Origin: Undaria pinnatifida
Lineage: Eukaryota; Sar; Phaeophyceae; Laminariales; Alariaceae
NCBI GenBank assembly: GCA_012845835.1
Contig: JABAKD010000025.1
Span: 3,985,819-4,049,818, forward strand
DNA: 64,000 nucleotides
Direction of reading: 5' to 3'
Positions within the stretch are counted from its first letter, which is position 1, and the number at the start of each line of letters is the position of its first letter. Shown here in pieces: positions 52,988 through 62,926 of the stretch. The position numbers and the translations under genes are program-made. The notes beneath the pieces were generated by a model. That model did no database searches. It was not told the origin of the DNA and saw only the letters and a list, made by a program, of their open reading frames with translations.

Positions 52988-55900
52988 CGCCTCCTTGTCG
53001 CTACCCTACGCCCCTTCCAAACATATGCCGGCAGCAACCTGAGGCTCTCTCGGATGTGCGCGGCTATCGGAAGCTTCCACCGCTGGGCGAAAGCGCGAGC
53101 TTTGTCGCGGTGGATGAAGGCTCTGGAGAGAACCCAAGCCGCAAAGTTCGCGCAGGAGATGCAAACCTACGAGCACGCGAGACTGTTTGAAGCCCTCTCT
53201 TCGGCCAAGCAGAGGTGGGAGACAAGGCAACTGAGACATCGGTTTGCGGGATGGAGACGGCGTACCAGGCTTTGGCGCGAGGCCGAGGAACAGGTGGGGT
53301 GCTGACGCTGAGAGGACCCACGATAGAGGCACGCCTACTGTTTTCTGTGGCCCCTTACTCTCTATCCCTCGGAGGCAAACACTGATGTTTGAGTTTACCT
53401 GAAGAGAAAATCGATGAACAGACACAGATACATGGCCTAGGTGGAAAAAAACAAAAACAAAAAAAAAAGGATGACATTCCGACGATTTGGGTTCGAGAGA
53501 CAAAAAAGGGGTTTACCTCTAATGTAGCATGCGTCTGTTTGGTTTGCGCGCGCGGCGCTGTACCACCCGCGATTCTGCATTTCCGTTCTACGCTCTTGAA
53601 AAGCCACTATTGCCTGCAACCGACCGCTCTACTGCAGCGCCATCGTGAATCCACCGTGGCTGTGCGCGGGTTTTCTCTGTGGATTCTGTTACATTGCGTG
53701 CACTGCTTTTCTCCACCGCGTGCACGCGCAGCTTCTCTCCGGGTGTCTGGGAGGATGCTTCCGCATTGGCCCTCATTAAGTCCTCTCATATTTCGTCAGT
53801 TATTTGGTTGCCAATCTCTCCCTTGGGGGAAGGATAGTCATTTTTTTTCCGGCTTTGGGGGGGAAGTACTCCTCTCAAGAATAGCCGTAGTCCTAATTAA
53901 GACCATAGACCCTCGCATCCCTACAATGTCAACAAGGAGCACGTCGGGTTTTCACCGTTAAAGGCAGGTGTCACGTGCGCCGAGCGCGAAGTGCCGTTAG
54001 GTAATCGGCGAGTCGCACGAAGAGTGAGCTGCATCCTACTGAGAACCACTTGTGAGGCGAACTTCCGTACCTTGTGCGCACTTTCTTGCCGTTCGGATGA
54101 CAGCTTCGAATGAAGTCATTTGTGTTCTTGTGAGGTCGCTTCCAGAGACAGCAAAACGGGGATACCATGTAACTCCCTCTTGGGTGCCAAATCATATGCA
54201 CACGACGTGACAACCCCCCCCCCATCGAGGAGTTAAGGTTCTCCACTCCGCACAATATAATCTACAGTAACTCGCCCACCATCTCGGTCACCGCCAAAAC
54301 ATAACGACGAGACAAAACAGAATGCCGTACCCTGGTGGTCTAGCTCACGCAGTGAGTGACATGCGCATTTTACGGCGTCGTTGCCAGCCGACGCCAGCCC
54401 CGGCTTTGGGAAGGGATTTAATATTTTCCGGCGGCTTGGGGGAAATAAATGAAGCGCCGGGCCAATAATTCTGCGAGCAAACACCGTACCTAAGGCTGGC
54501 CTCCGGTGCGTTTCTTGTTCGGTTCCCTCATATTCGTATTGCGGATGACCCCCACTATTTTCCAATATATCGGGGGAAAATAAACTAGTGCCGAGTCAAG
54601 AAGGCTGCGTGTAAGCTTCAGCGGTGGTCACGGAGGCAGCTGGGCGTGCGGCGACGGCGGAGGGCCCTGGAACATAGGGAGCGGCGCAGGGCAGCGGAAG
54701 CGTTGGAGGTTGCCGATGCCATCGCGGGAGCGTTAGCGTTCGAGGACAGCCGACGGTGAGAGAAACCATTGTTGGGCTGGGCATGCTGCGATTCGAACCC
54801 ACGTACGGCGTACTCAGAAGCGGACGATCTACGCGTCCAGCCATAGTCGCCAACATTGCAGTCGGAGGTGTCTCTATTAGGCGTAGGAACGGAACCGTCT
54901 CGAACGGAACTCGTGGGTCAACGAATAAGGCAAGAAACGATTGAATGCACCCTTCCCCCATCCCCCTCGTCTCGTGGCATTACACTGGCGCTACCTTGTG
55001 GCGTGCCTCAGGCAAGAGTTACGTCGAACCTTACGTCTGGTGGACGAAAATAAGCGCTATGAAGTCATCCATCAAGCCGCCACGGAGCTGCAGCACGCGT
55101 GGCTCCGACATATGGCCAGGTACAGAGATAGACAAAGCGAATCATATCGCTGACGCGATCGCGCACGTACAGTTTTGGTCAGCCCTTACAGGACTTCAGC
55201 GGGGAAAAAATAGGACGTACAAAAATCGGCGATTACAGCAAGGGGCGACACACGCAAAGCAAACGCGGGCCGGAGTCACCCCATGGTATAGATACAGCTG
55301 AAGTTTCTGGGCTCTCAACACGAGGAGCTAGCCCAATATCAACACCCGAAGCACGACTTCAAAAGTTCCAGTCGCGCAGCTCGACCATCACTTTCATGCG
55401 CCAGTCCTATTACAGTGCAATCATGCTCGCAGAATGATTGAGACTTACCGTTAGTTCTGCCTTTGAGGAGTTCCATCGGGGACACAAAACTTGCGCCCAA
55501 AAAAGTGCGTTTCCGAAGCGGTTTAGATAATCTCGCACTTCTTGTGATCTCGTCGTCGGTAGTAAAATCGAGACGACCCGGCGTCCGGAACACACATATT
55601 AGCAGCGCACACTTGATGGCAACGCTGCCCAACGCTATCAATCCCTTTTTGGACCCCCCAAAAAAAACGAAAAACAATACCCGAGGGGTCAACTTTTTTA
55701 TCCGTCCACGAGAAAAAACCAGCAGCAGCAGCAGCAGCAGCAGTTCGAGTATTGTTACCTCACTCTGAGTGCGTGCGGTACAGCTCCTTCCGTGGCGGTT
55801 CGGGAAAATCCCCTCCCGGGCAGTCCCGGAATGCCTCTCGGTTGGGTGATGCTGCTGTGTCCGTCTGGTTGTTTTGGGAAAAAAGACGCGTGTCCTACGA

Positions 55901-58900
55901 TAGAGGTTTACCTTTTCCTGGTTATTTTGTTTTCCGAGTGACGTTGCTCCTTAACCCACCAAACGGTCGGAATTTCATGAATTTCGTTCATTCTTGTGCA
56001 ACATGTGTTTTTTGTTTTTGTTTTTTTTCTTCTTTTTTTGCTGTACACCTAGGCCATGAGATAGATCTCATTCGGCGTTCGACTGATTCTACGATAGCCC
56101 TGCCCAAAACCAGCGATTTTCTTCAACGAACGAACGTTTCACGGCTTGCTCGGCACGAGGAATGATGCTATGTGACGAAAAATATCTTCATGTATCTCCT
56201 TGGTTGCAAAGGAAGGACTATCGACCGATGACATCGAGGTGCCAGGGGGCGCCGTGTTTCAGGAGATACGGCCGGGAGCTGATTTCAAAGCCGGCGATTT
56301 TGTTCAAGAAAAGTTGGGGGGGGTTACCGTAGAACGACTCGTTCACCGTCATTTTTTTCCATAATTCGTTTTTTTGGGGGGGGCGGGGTGGGGGGGGCGT
56401 AGAGCTCCTCAACCGACAAGAGCCACAGAAATAAAAAAAAGGGTTCACCCCTACTGTACTATTATTAGTGGCATGTGTCGCCAACAAAACAAAGCTGTGG
56501 TGGGGGGGATACAGGTATACATACCCCCGTTTGCCTGTGCCGCTTGAGCTTAGTCCACCCGCGCGAGTGACTCGGTACCGCACACAACAACAGGCTTCAA
56601 ACCTGTTGGTTGGAGCACCGTAACGAAAAACCTCCACCCTTTGCGAGACCGGACGGCATGGAGGTGGTCATCTGCGCCAGCGGCTGTGGGCCACTGAAAA
56701 CTAAAGTCCTACAAGTGACCCCCCCTACCCATTCGACAAACCCTCCCCCTCCGATATCCTGAAGCGGGTAAGAGTAGGCCACACAAGACAGCGCAGCAGA
56801 CAGCACGCTCGGTGGTGTAGCTATTGTTAAACACTACGGAGGCGGGCCACGGTCCAATTCGTTAGCTGTCGCGCATTAAACGCGGAGTTGGCTTCGTCCC
56901 AAGAAAGCAACGCGGTAAAAAAATCGCGCGAAAGAGTGCAGAAGGCCGCGTCTGCCATAACTCCCTTCCCGATCGGACGCTTTCACGCTCTTTGGTGCTG
57001 TTGGTGCAGATGCCGCATCTTGGAGGTTGCGGAAAAGGAGAGGCAGGAGTTGGATCGGCGTCGCGTGGCAGAACAAGCCAGGAGGTAGGGATCCCCCGTC
57101 CCTCCTCCCCCCGCCCCCCCTCGCCCTCCATTCTTCTTCGCATGGCATTGCCATCGTTATCATCTTCACAAACCCCTGCTATTCCATGTCCAAACGCGGG
57201 TGCAACCGACGTTTTGAAATGGGGTGAAACCTTTCACCGGTGCAAAACATATCTACTGTAACTCTAATTCCAAGTTGGTTATGTCTAAAACGTGCGTTCA
57301 GTTCCGGGTTACCCGCGAAGTCCTAGTCCGCCCCCCCCCCTCTCACACACACGCCACGCCACGCCACGCCGCGCCACGCCAACCACACCCTCTCTCTCAC
57401 CCACCCGCCCACCGGACACCATAGATGGGCTGTCCTACTTCCCATGGCAGAAGTTTTCCTTTCTGAATGCCTGGACCGCTCAAGTCGTGCTGCCCTCGCC
57501 AAAATTCGGGCACGCGGCGAGCACCTAAGGCTGGTTTACGAGGCGGAATTGGCAGAGCATCTTCGGTTTCTTGCCGATATGCAGGAGATCATCGCGCACG
57601 CCTGGAGGGGCAAGAGCGTGAGGCTGGAGTTTTTGTCGAGAAGAAAAGCGTTGATGGACGTGCAGCGGGCCTGGAAAAGGTCGGTCGTGCGGAGGGGTCT
57701 GCAGAGGGAGATTGGGGCTCGAGTCGCGGTAAGCCGATTCCATGGCGCGGCTATGATGACAGAGCGCGTGCATACAGGTGTCCTTCAAGGCGGACAGTAC
57801 GGTAAAGTCCTCCACACGGTTAAGGCTCTATCGTGCTGACCATTTACCCAGCCATGAGTGAACACTAATATGCTCAGGGAGGCTACTTTAGCCTCCGTAG
57901 AACCAAAAATTGACTTGGCATTAGTAGTGCGGGGTGTTTTATGGCAGTGGCTAAAGGGCTAAGGCTCTCTCGCGGACGCTTTTTTTCGTTACCGGTAGGA
58001 CCGGTAGCAGCTTAAGAACCGACGGCCGGCCGATAGGCCGGTTTACTTTCTCGGAACGAACGGTACCGGGACGCCAGTGTCATGTGCGAGGGTGAAAAGA
58101 CAGACCCTGATGATAGTATTGTGTGTGGCTTCCCGTCGGGTCGAAACTACTACCCCATTGGCGCACTGTCACCGCCCCCCCCGCCACGGCCGCCGCCGCC
58201 GCCGCAGCGGCCCCTTCTCCTTCTGCATTCGGCTATGTCGCACGTAAAGCAAGCGAGTCACACTCGCGGTATCCCGAACAGAAACCATCTGAAACCGCGT
58301 ATCGCAATGCAAACTTCCACCGAACACCGTTAGGTGAAGCACTTTAACCCCCCCTCCCCCCGCCCCCCGCCCCCCCTCCCGATATGCCCTTTCCAATGGA
58401 ACTCTTCAACAACGGTAATCACGTTCTACTCTTTCCAACCGGGCAAAAAAACAAACAAAAAGGAAACGGCGGCGCGAATAGCTAGGGCGCGCACCGCCGC
58501 CGCCGTCCTCCTGCAGAGATTCGTTCTGAGGCGAGCCGAGCGCCACCGTCTCTTGATGCGCTTCGCCGCGCGCCGCGCGCGCCTCGACTTCGAACGCCGC
58601 AACCGCGCCGAGCTCGCGTCGGCTTGCCTTGTGCTCTTCGCCCCCGCTTCCACTATCCGCAACTGCGCTGGTCCGAAGGACTTCGCAGCCATGGGGGATG
58701 CGGTTAGGCCCGCCGTAGCAGTGGCACGCATGCGCGCGTCCGCTGCCTCCCGCGGAGTATCTCTAGAGGATATGTCGCAGCCCGCGGCTAAAGCTAGCGT
58801 TACTAGCGAGGAGGTTCGTGGCGGAGAAGAGGGTGGCAATGCCGTCGTTGTGGAAACACCGGGGGCGCTGTTGGCGCGTGCTGTGCTGCAGCAGGAGGAT

Positions 58901-61900
58901 ACGCAGCGGCGCGCGGCAGTGTGCCTGCAGAGGGCGGTGAGGCGGCGGAAAGGAAAACGCGTCTTGGAGGAGAGGTTTAGAGTCAAAAAGGTCAAACTGG
59001 TGAAGGAGCGGCGCGAGCGGGGGGCGAGGACCGTGCAGAGGGCGTGGGCCTCGTTGCGGCTGAGGAGGGAGGTGGAGGAGAGGGTGGGGAGGACGAGGAG
59101 GAGGGTTGAGGCGGAGAGGGATGTGGCTTCGAGGCGGCTGCAGAAGCTTTGCCGACGGCGGAAGGATGCGAAGGAGCTGGCATCGAGGTTTTTGATCCGC
59201 AAGATCATGCTGGAGCAGGTGGGGTGTGTGGGTGAACAGACCCAAATTTCTGGTGAAAAAGTGGAAGAAAAGGGGCTCTGCACGTGTGAAACCGAATATT
59301 TTTGTCGGAACTCGAACTTTTTTTGCATGCTGTGTGTGATACTCCGATCGCGCGTGTCACGGGGACGTGTATGTGAAGACCAATCGATACACATCGGTGT
59401 GTGCCGAGTTTTTTTCACCCGCCAGATCATGCTGGAACGGGTATGTAGGTGAGCCGAGGGTTGGGGTTGTTAGGGTCGGGGTCGTTTGTCGTTTTCGATC
59501 TCTCAACAAGCGTTGGTGTGTTGCCAGGTGAACTGAACCGAACCGGTTATAAATACAGTAACTATACAGTAACTAGGTAAGCCGACAATAGACGGTGTGC
59601 TGGCATCATCCAAACCGAACTTTGTTTCTTCCAGATGAATCGATAAACAAACGTCGGTGTGCCACGGTGAGGACGCGCCACTCGGAAGAAGCGGAAGAAG
59701 GCTTCGCCGTGCGTCAGAACAATTTCGCGACACTGCAAGCACTGAATGTGTCCACACCTCGGGCTAACACCTCCCTGAAACATATAATAATCTGCACGGT
59801 CTAGATAACGTTTGCCAGGTGAAATCTGTGCGACCGGGTGGGTACCGTTTACAATTCTGAGTGAGTTGAATGCCAGCGGCGAGCTTCTAGGTGCTCAGCG
59901 ATAGGGCTATAGAACTTGGCGAATCGACGAGAGAAAATGTGCTGCTCTGCCGTGTGTATTGCCAAGACAACTCCAGTGTATCATGCCGCCGAGATAAAAT
60001 TGATCTGCGACACGCTAGGTGAAAGAGTAGTGAAGTTTATCCCTTAGTTTAACTCATCCGCTTGAGAAAATATATCGAAGAAAAAGAAAAATGTGGAACT
60101 GCAATGAGCTTAAGGTTTGTGTTTACCCGTCCTTCGGAAGACGAAAATGAAGAACGAAAATGAAGAAAAAAAATCATTAGACCGTAATTTCCTCGACTGG
60201 ATTGAATTGGATTGGATTCGATTCTACCTTTTTTGCCGACTGTTTCAGGCAAAGTCTCTGCGAGAGATGATGGCCGCGGCGGCCACGATCCAGCAGTGGT
60301 ACCGGAGGCGGAAGGAAATGTACTACGCTACGATACGTGTGATCGCGAGGTACCAGCTCGCCTTGAAGGTAGGTACTCTACAGCTCTACTTATCAACGAT
60401 TCCTTTGAACCTGCCCCCACGTCTTCTGAGTAGCTCTAGACCAATGTTATTTTATAAGAAGGTGAAGTGAGTAGTGCTGAGGCTGCTCTGCTTCTTGGGC
60501 AATATTGTGCTTTCGATTTTTGTTTTCGATTTCGAATTATGCGCCGCCGCCACCGTGCGCTTGCATAGTTGGGGTGCTCTGCGCCGCCAAAACATGGTTT
60601 AGTCCGTTTATTTAGCCAAAATGTAGGGTACTGTACATAATGTGTACAGGATGTGCTCTGCGATAGGAGCACGGTCAGGTGGCCCCTCATTAGGGCGGTG
60701 CCGGCGCCAGACGACGATACCGACACTGACGTGGGACCCCCACACACCCCGAGGGTGGTGCAGCACATTAGCAGTGCTATATATAGGACGAACAAGGTCG
60801 TGACAAGCGAATTATCACCGCACTCAACCGGGACACCGCACTAAAAAGGTACCGCAATTAGCGCGATACCACGCCGTTTGGTGCGAAAACCATGTCTGGC
60901 GGACGGGGGGCTCCTCCACCGACGAAGCACTTACTCCACGTCGTTCGATTTTTTTTTACAGTTTCATTCGTGGTAGGCCCAGGCCATGGGACATGCTATA
61001 TCCATCGGGTTCGCACGTTCGCATTTTATCGCAGATCGTTTTTTTGGGGTTCGGTATTGCACCTTGGGAAAAAAGGAGCCTCCCGAAAATCATAATGTTG
61101 ATGAAAAAATGACTATCGTAGCACGCCCCACAGGGGCGATCACGCGCGTGGACTGCGCTATCAGTAGGTACGGCAGCGGTCCGTCCCGGGATAAGGTAGT
61201 GGTGCGCATGGCCCCTGGCACCGCCTTGCAGGGGGGCAACCGCCTTATTCGCCAAGTAGGGCGGATAGCGCATTGCGGTATTTCGGTTCGTTTCGTGGCA
61301 GGCTGAGCGTGTCTGCGGTGCAGATGTGGAGGCCTTAAGCTGCCCTTAATTACGGCGCTCCGTTGAGGGACCGGAAGTTGGCGAAGGCGGTTGCTGCCGT
61401 GTTGCGGGTTGCAGTCGTGCCCAGTGATTTTGCTTGCCTTCTTTAGGGGTACCGCCTTATAATAAGTAATGCCCTTGTTTGGGATACCGCCTTAGCAGTA
61501 ACGTCTTGTTCAGATATATCACCTTATTGTTACCGCCTTATTTTGATATACCGCCCTTTTTTACGGACGATAGTCACGGGGGTCACTGCCGTGTTGCGGG
61601 CTGCAGCCGTGCCCAACGATTTTGAGCGTCTCATTCAAGGATACCGCCTTGCTCAGGAATACCGCCGTATTTTGGGATACAGCCTTACTTGCAGCGCCTG
61701 ATTTAGATGCACCGCCGTGTTACGAATGCCTTGTTTAATGATACCGCCTTATTAGTACCGCCTTATCTAGAGATATCGCCTTATTGATACGGGATTATTC
61801 TGGCATGAAGCCTTAGTAGTACCGCCTTATCTGGGTCCTCCCACCCCCTCCCCAACCGTGGCCTTGATGACTTACTAGCTAGCCCCTTAGAATTGCACCG

Positions 61901-62926
61901 ACGTTGTTAGGGTAGCCGTACTTACTACGCTCCTTTTTTTAATTCACACACGGTTTTAGCTAGCAGTATTGCCGCCGTTTTTAAGACTACACCCACGGCT
62001 TTAGAGGGACGAATCACTTGGATTTAGTGTAGGATCACAGATCGGACTGACCACCATCTAGTTATGAGATATGTTGCCGGTTCTGCACATGTAGAGTACA
62101 GATCTAACCCAGGCAACATGAGCTATGGACCATACATATCTTCCAGAAAGATCTGGATCATCAACTGGGGATGCATAGATGATCTGTCTGGCGTGTGGCA
62201 AGGCTAACTATGTACCAGTACAACAGTGCTCAGGATAGCCAAAATACAAGTAATTGTTGATTCGAATTTTGTCGCAGCTGCGAGGTCACTCGGTCTTGTT
62301 TGTGTGCTGTGGGTGTCGGTTAAATATCACTAACTACCCAATTAACTACTCAAGTATCCCAGTGGGTAGCAGTATTTAGACAACTTAGCTCATTGGGTAG
62401 TGATATACAACCACAATAATAGTCGCTACCACGATGGACGGTCTGCACTCGAGAACACGCGAACCTCAACCTTTCGGCTCTTCCTAAGGTTCGTTCCCGA
62501 ACGACGGATGAACGGACTATTTCTTAATGTAGTCGAACCTTTCTTGTTTCTGTATGCACCATCCTTTCCTTTGCGTTGCCCGCTACCACAGCGCGCAATC
62601 GCTGCCGAGCTCAACGGGTGCTCTCCGACAGTAGCAGAACATTTTTTTTTTTTCCCTATTATGAGATGGTCCGTTCTTTCTAAACTTCCTGCCTGCCTGC
62701 TACAGCGCGCAATCGCTAACAAGATGAACGGACTATACTCGAAAGCATCGTAGCCTTCTTTACACCTATTGATAATACATGATGGTCCGCCCCTTCCTGC
62801 TGCCTGGTACAGCGCGCTATCGCCACAGGGGAGGCTTGCCAGCGCCGGAGGGAAGGCGCTGCCGCCGTCTTGCAACACGCGTGGCGCAACCGTTTAAGGC
62901 GGGTCTATCTCTCCGGGCGCTTCAAG
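47910..62926 (+). CDS. Large multi-exon protein with IQ-like calmodulin-binding repeats
   Basis: Nine exons agree in phase: 47910-49906, 53035-53293, 54601-54755, 55012-55119, 57010-57084, 57485-57728, 58463-59218, 60249-60368 and 62813-62926, about 1,280 residues, with no stop reached, so more exons probably follow. The first exon (665 codons) is low-complexity, with a poly-Ala run near residue 60. Later exons are basic and helical with repeated IQ-like motifs: ELQHAWLRHMAR, DVQRAWKRSVVRRG, LLQRFVLRRAERHR, CLQRAVRRRKGKR, TVQRAWASLRLRRE, RLQKLCRRRKD, TIQQWYRRRKEMY and VLQHAWRNRLRRVY. IQ motifs bind calmodulin or related EF-hand proteins; exon 2 (RWAKARALSRWMKAL) also recalls Sfi1-type Trp repeats. 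A cytoskeletal or centrosome/flagellar role is inference. The ATG at 47910 is the first in frame; the frame is open to 47598, so an upstream exon is possible. Confidence 0.84.
49805..50165 (+). repeat. Tandem copies of the exon 1 donor region
   Basis: Four to five units of about 80 bp, each with a (T)CGTATGATGTAYRCGG-like block followed by GTRAGC and TATCTAC: at 49810, 49888, 49970, 50050 and, worn, 50130. Copies three to five follow the in-frame stop. Confidence 0.85.
50208..50457 (+). mobile_element. Family C MITE
   Basis: Complete copy just after the duplicated donor array of the IQ gene, GACTGATTCTGCGATAG to CTACCGTTAAACGAC. Confidence 0.7.
52150..53034 (+). repeat. Degraded copies of the exon 2 acceptor
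   Basis: CCCGGCAGCAGCAGG followed by ACTCTCTCGGGTGTGCG near 52288, and CCCCGGCAGCACC followed by CACTCTCG near 52470, match the exon edge at 53035 (CCGGCAG, then CTCTCTCGGATGTGCG). TTGTCAATGGYC blocks at 52175 and 52360 show that larger units were duplicated. Confidence 0.65.
52942..52983 (+). repeat. (CT)n tract before IQ-gene exon 2
   Basis: About 20 CT units; forms much of the pyrimidine tract ahead of the acceptor at 53034. Confidence 0.9.
53035..53293 (+). CDS. IQ-motif protein exon 2
   Basis: One base plus 86 codons after a (CT)n tract and GCCGGCAG. Trp-containing helical repeats: FHRWAKARALSRWMKAL, FAGWRRRTRLWREAEEQ. Ends CAG before GTGGGG. Confidence 0.85.
53893..54262 (+). mobile_element. 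Family H dispersed element
   Basis: Covers AGACCCTCGCATCCCTACA to GGAGTTAAGGTTCTCCACTC. Partial copies also lie at 51425-51545 and 12590-12690. Confidence 0.6.
54420..54600 (+). repeat. Duplicate of the exon 3 acceptor
   Basis: ATTTTCCGGCGGCTTGGGGG then AAATGAAGCGCCGGGCCAA at 54420-54470 parallels ATTTTCCAATATATCGGGGG then AAACTAGTGCCGAGTCAA at 54552-54600. Confidence 0.55.
54601..54755 (+). CDS. IQ-motif protein exon 3
   Basis: 51 codons plus two bases, KKAACKLQRW-like start depending on the AAG used, then a very basic run (RRQLGVRRRRRALEHRERRR). Acceptor GAGTCAAG, donor GTGAGAG. Confidence 0.75.
54766..54845 (-). other. tRNA-like sequence in an IQ-gene intron
   Basis: The minus strand has GTGGGTTCGAATCGCA (B-box-like) preceded by TCCGCTTCTGAGTACG (anticodon-arm-like). 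Stem pairing is imperfect, so a SINE head or tRNA remnant is more likely than a working tRNA. Confidence 0.3.
55012..55119 (+). CDS. IQ-motif protein exon 4
   Basis: One base, 35 codons and two bases. It carries LRRTLRLVDENKRYEV and the IQ-like AATELQHAWLRHMA. Acceptor GCCTCAG, donor GTACAG. Confidence 0.75.
55452..55600 (-). other. Possible antisense exon or element fragment in an IQ-gene intron
   Basis: On the minus strand DDEITRSARLSKPLRKRTFL and SFVSPMELLKGRTN run up to a good GTAAGTC donor. Another frame is equally open, so the coding frame is uncertain. No partner exon was found. Confidence 0.2.
56081..56340 (+). mobile_element. Family C MITE
   Basis: Best preserved copy (260 bp), GACTGATTCTACGATAG to ACCGTAGAACGACTC. 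The ends are ~35-bp inverted repeats including a poly-C/G run and TTTTCTTCAACGAA. Confidence 0.75.
57010..57084 (+). CDS. IQ-motif protein exon 5
   Basis: One base, 24 codons and two bases: ILEVAEKERQELDRRRVAEQ. Acceptor TTGGTGCAG, donor GTAGGG. Confidence 0.75.
57485..57728 (+). CDS. IQ-motif protein exon 6
   Basis: One base plus 81 codons to a GTAAGCC donor. Contains RLVYEAELAEHLRFLADM and VQRAWKRSVVRRG. The acceptor CCGCTCAAG was chosen for phase; the stronger-looking CCATGGCAG at 57450 would need a different phase. Confidence 0.65.
58463..59218 (+). CDS. IQ-motif protein exon 7
   Basis: 252 codons, phase 0 at both ends. Four IQ-like repeats with a Ser/Ala-rich linker around residues 60-120 of the exon; ends FLIRKIMLEQ before GTGGGG. 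Confidence 0.85.
59198..59455 (+). repeat. Duplicate of the exon 7 donor region
   Basis: CCGCAAGATCATGCTGGAGC with GTGTGGGTGAAC after it (59198-59236) recurs as CCGCCAGATCATGCTGGAAC with ATGTAGGTGAGC (59417-59452). A family A fragment sits between. CCAGGTGAA blocks at 59525 and 59815 may be older copies. Confidence 0.75.
59295..59395 (+). repeat. Dispersed repeat family A, fragment
   Basis: Keeps TTTTTGTCGGAACTCGAA and TGTGTGATACTCCGATCGCG; lies between two copies of the exon 7 end. Confidence 0.6.
60249..60368 (+). CDS. IQ-motif protein exon 8
   Basis: 40 codons, phase 0, between ACTGTTTCAG and GTAGGTAC. IQ motif MAAAATIQQWYRRRKEMYY. Confidence 0.88.
61430..61840. repeat. Degenerate TACCGCCTTAT array
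   Basis: About 15 scattered copies of a TACCGCCTTAT-like motif at irregular spacing. The motif also clusters at 6230-6290 and 32830-32960. Confidence 0.6.
62030..62220. repeat. Dispersed repeat shared with 46200-46420
   Basis: AACCCAGGCAACATGAGCTA and GATCTGTCTG blocks occur in the same order in both places. Confidence 0.55.
62450..62812 (+). repeat. Tandem copies of the exon 9 acceptor
   Basis: Three blocks of about 115 bp end in CTACCACAGCGCGCAATCGC (62582), CTACAGCGCGCAATCGCTAA (62700) and GGTACAGCGCGCTATCGCCA (62806, the exon). GATGAACGGACTAT also recurs at 62507 and 62722. Confidence 0.8.
62813..62926 (+). CDS. IQ-motif protein exon 9
   Basis: 38 codons, phase 0, between CCTGGTACAG and GTGAGATG. 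IQ motif GAAAVLQHAWRNRLRRVY. No later exon was found in the last 1.1 kb. Confidence 0.85.

Noticed and set aside
58426-59430. 334-codon minus-strand frame over IQ-gene exon 7
   Set aside because: It is a shadow of the GC-rich exon; the plus strand has IQ motifs and in-phase splice sites.
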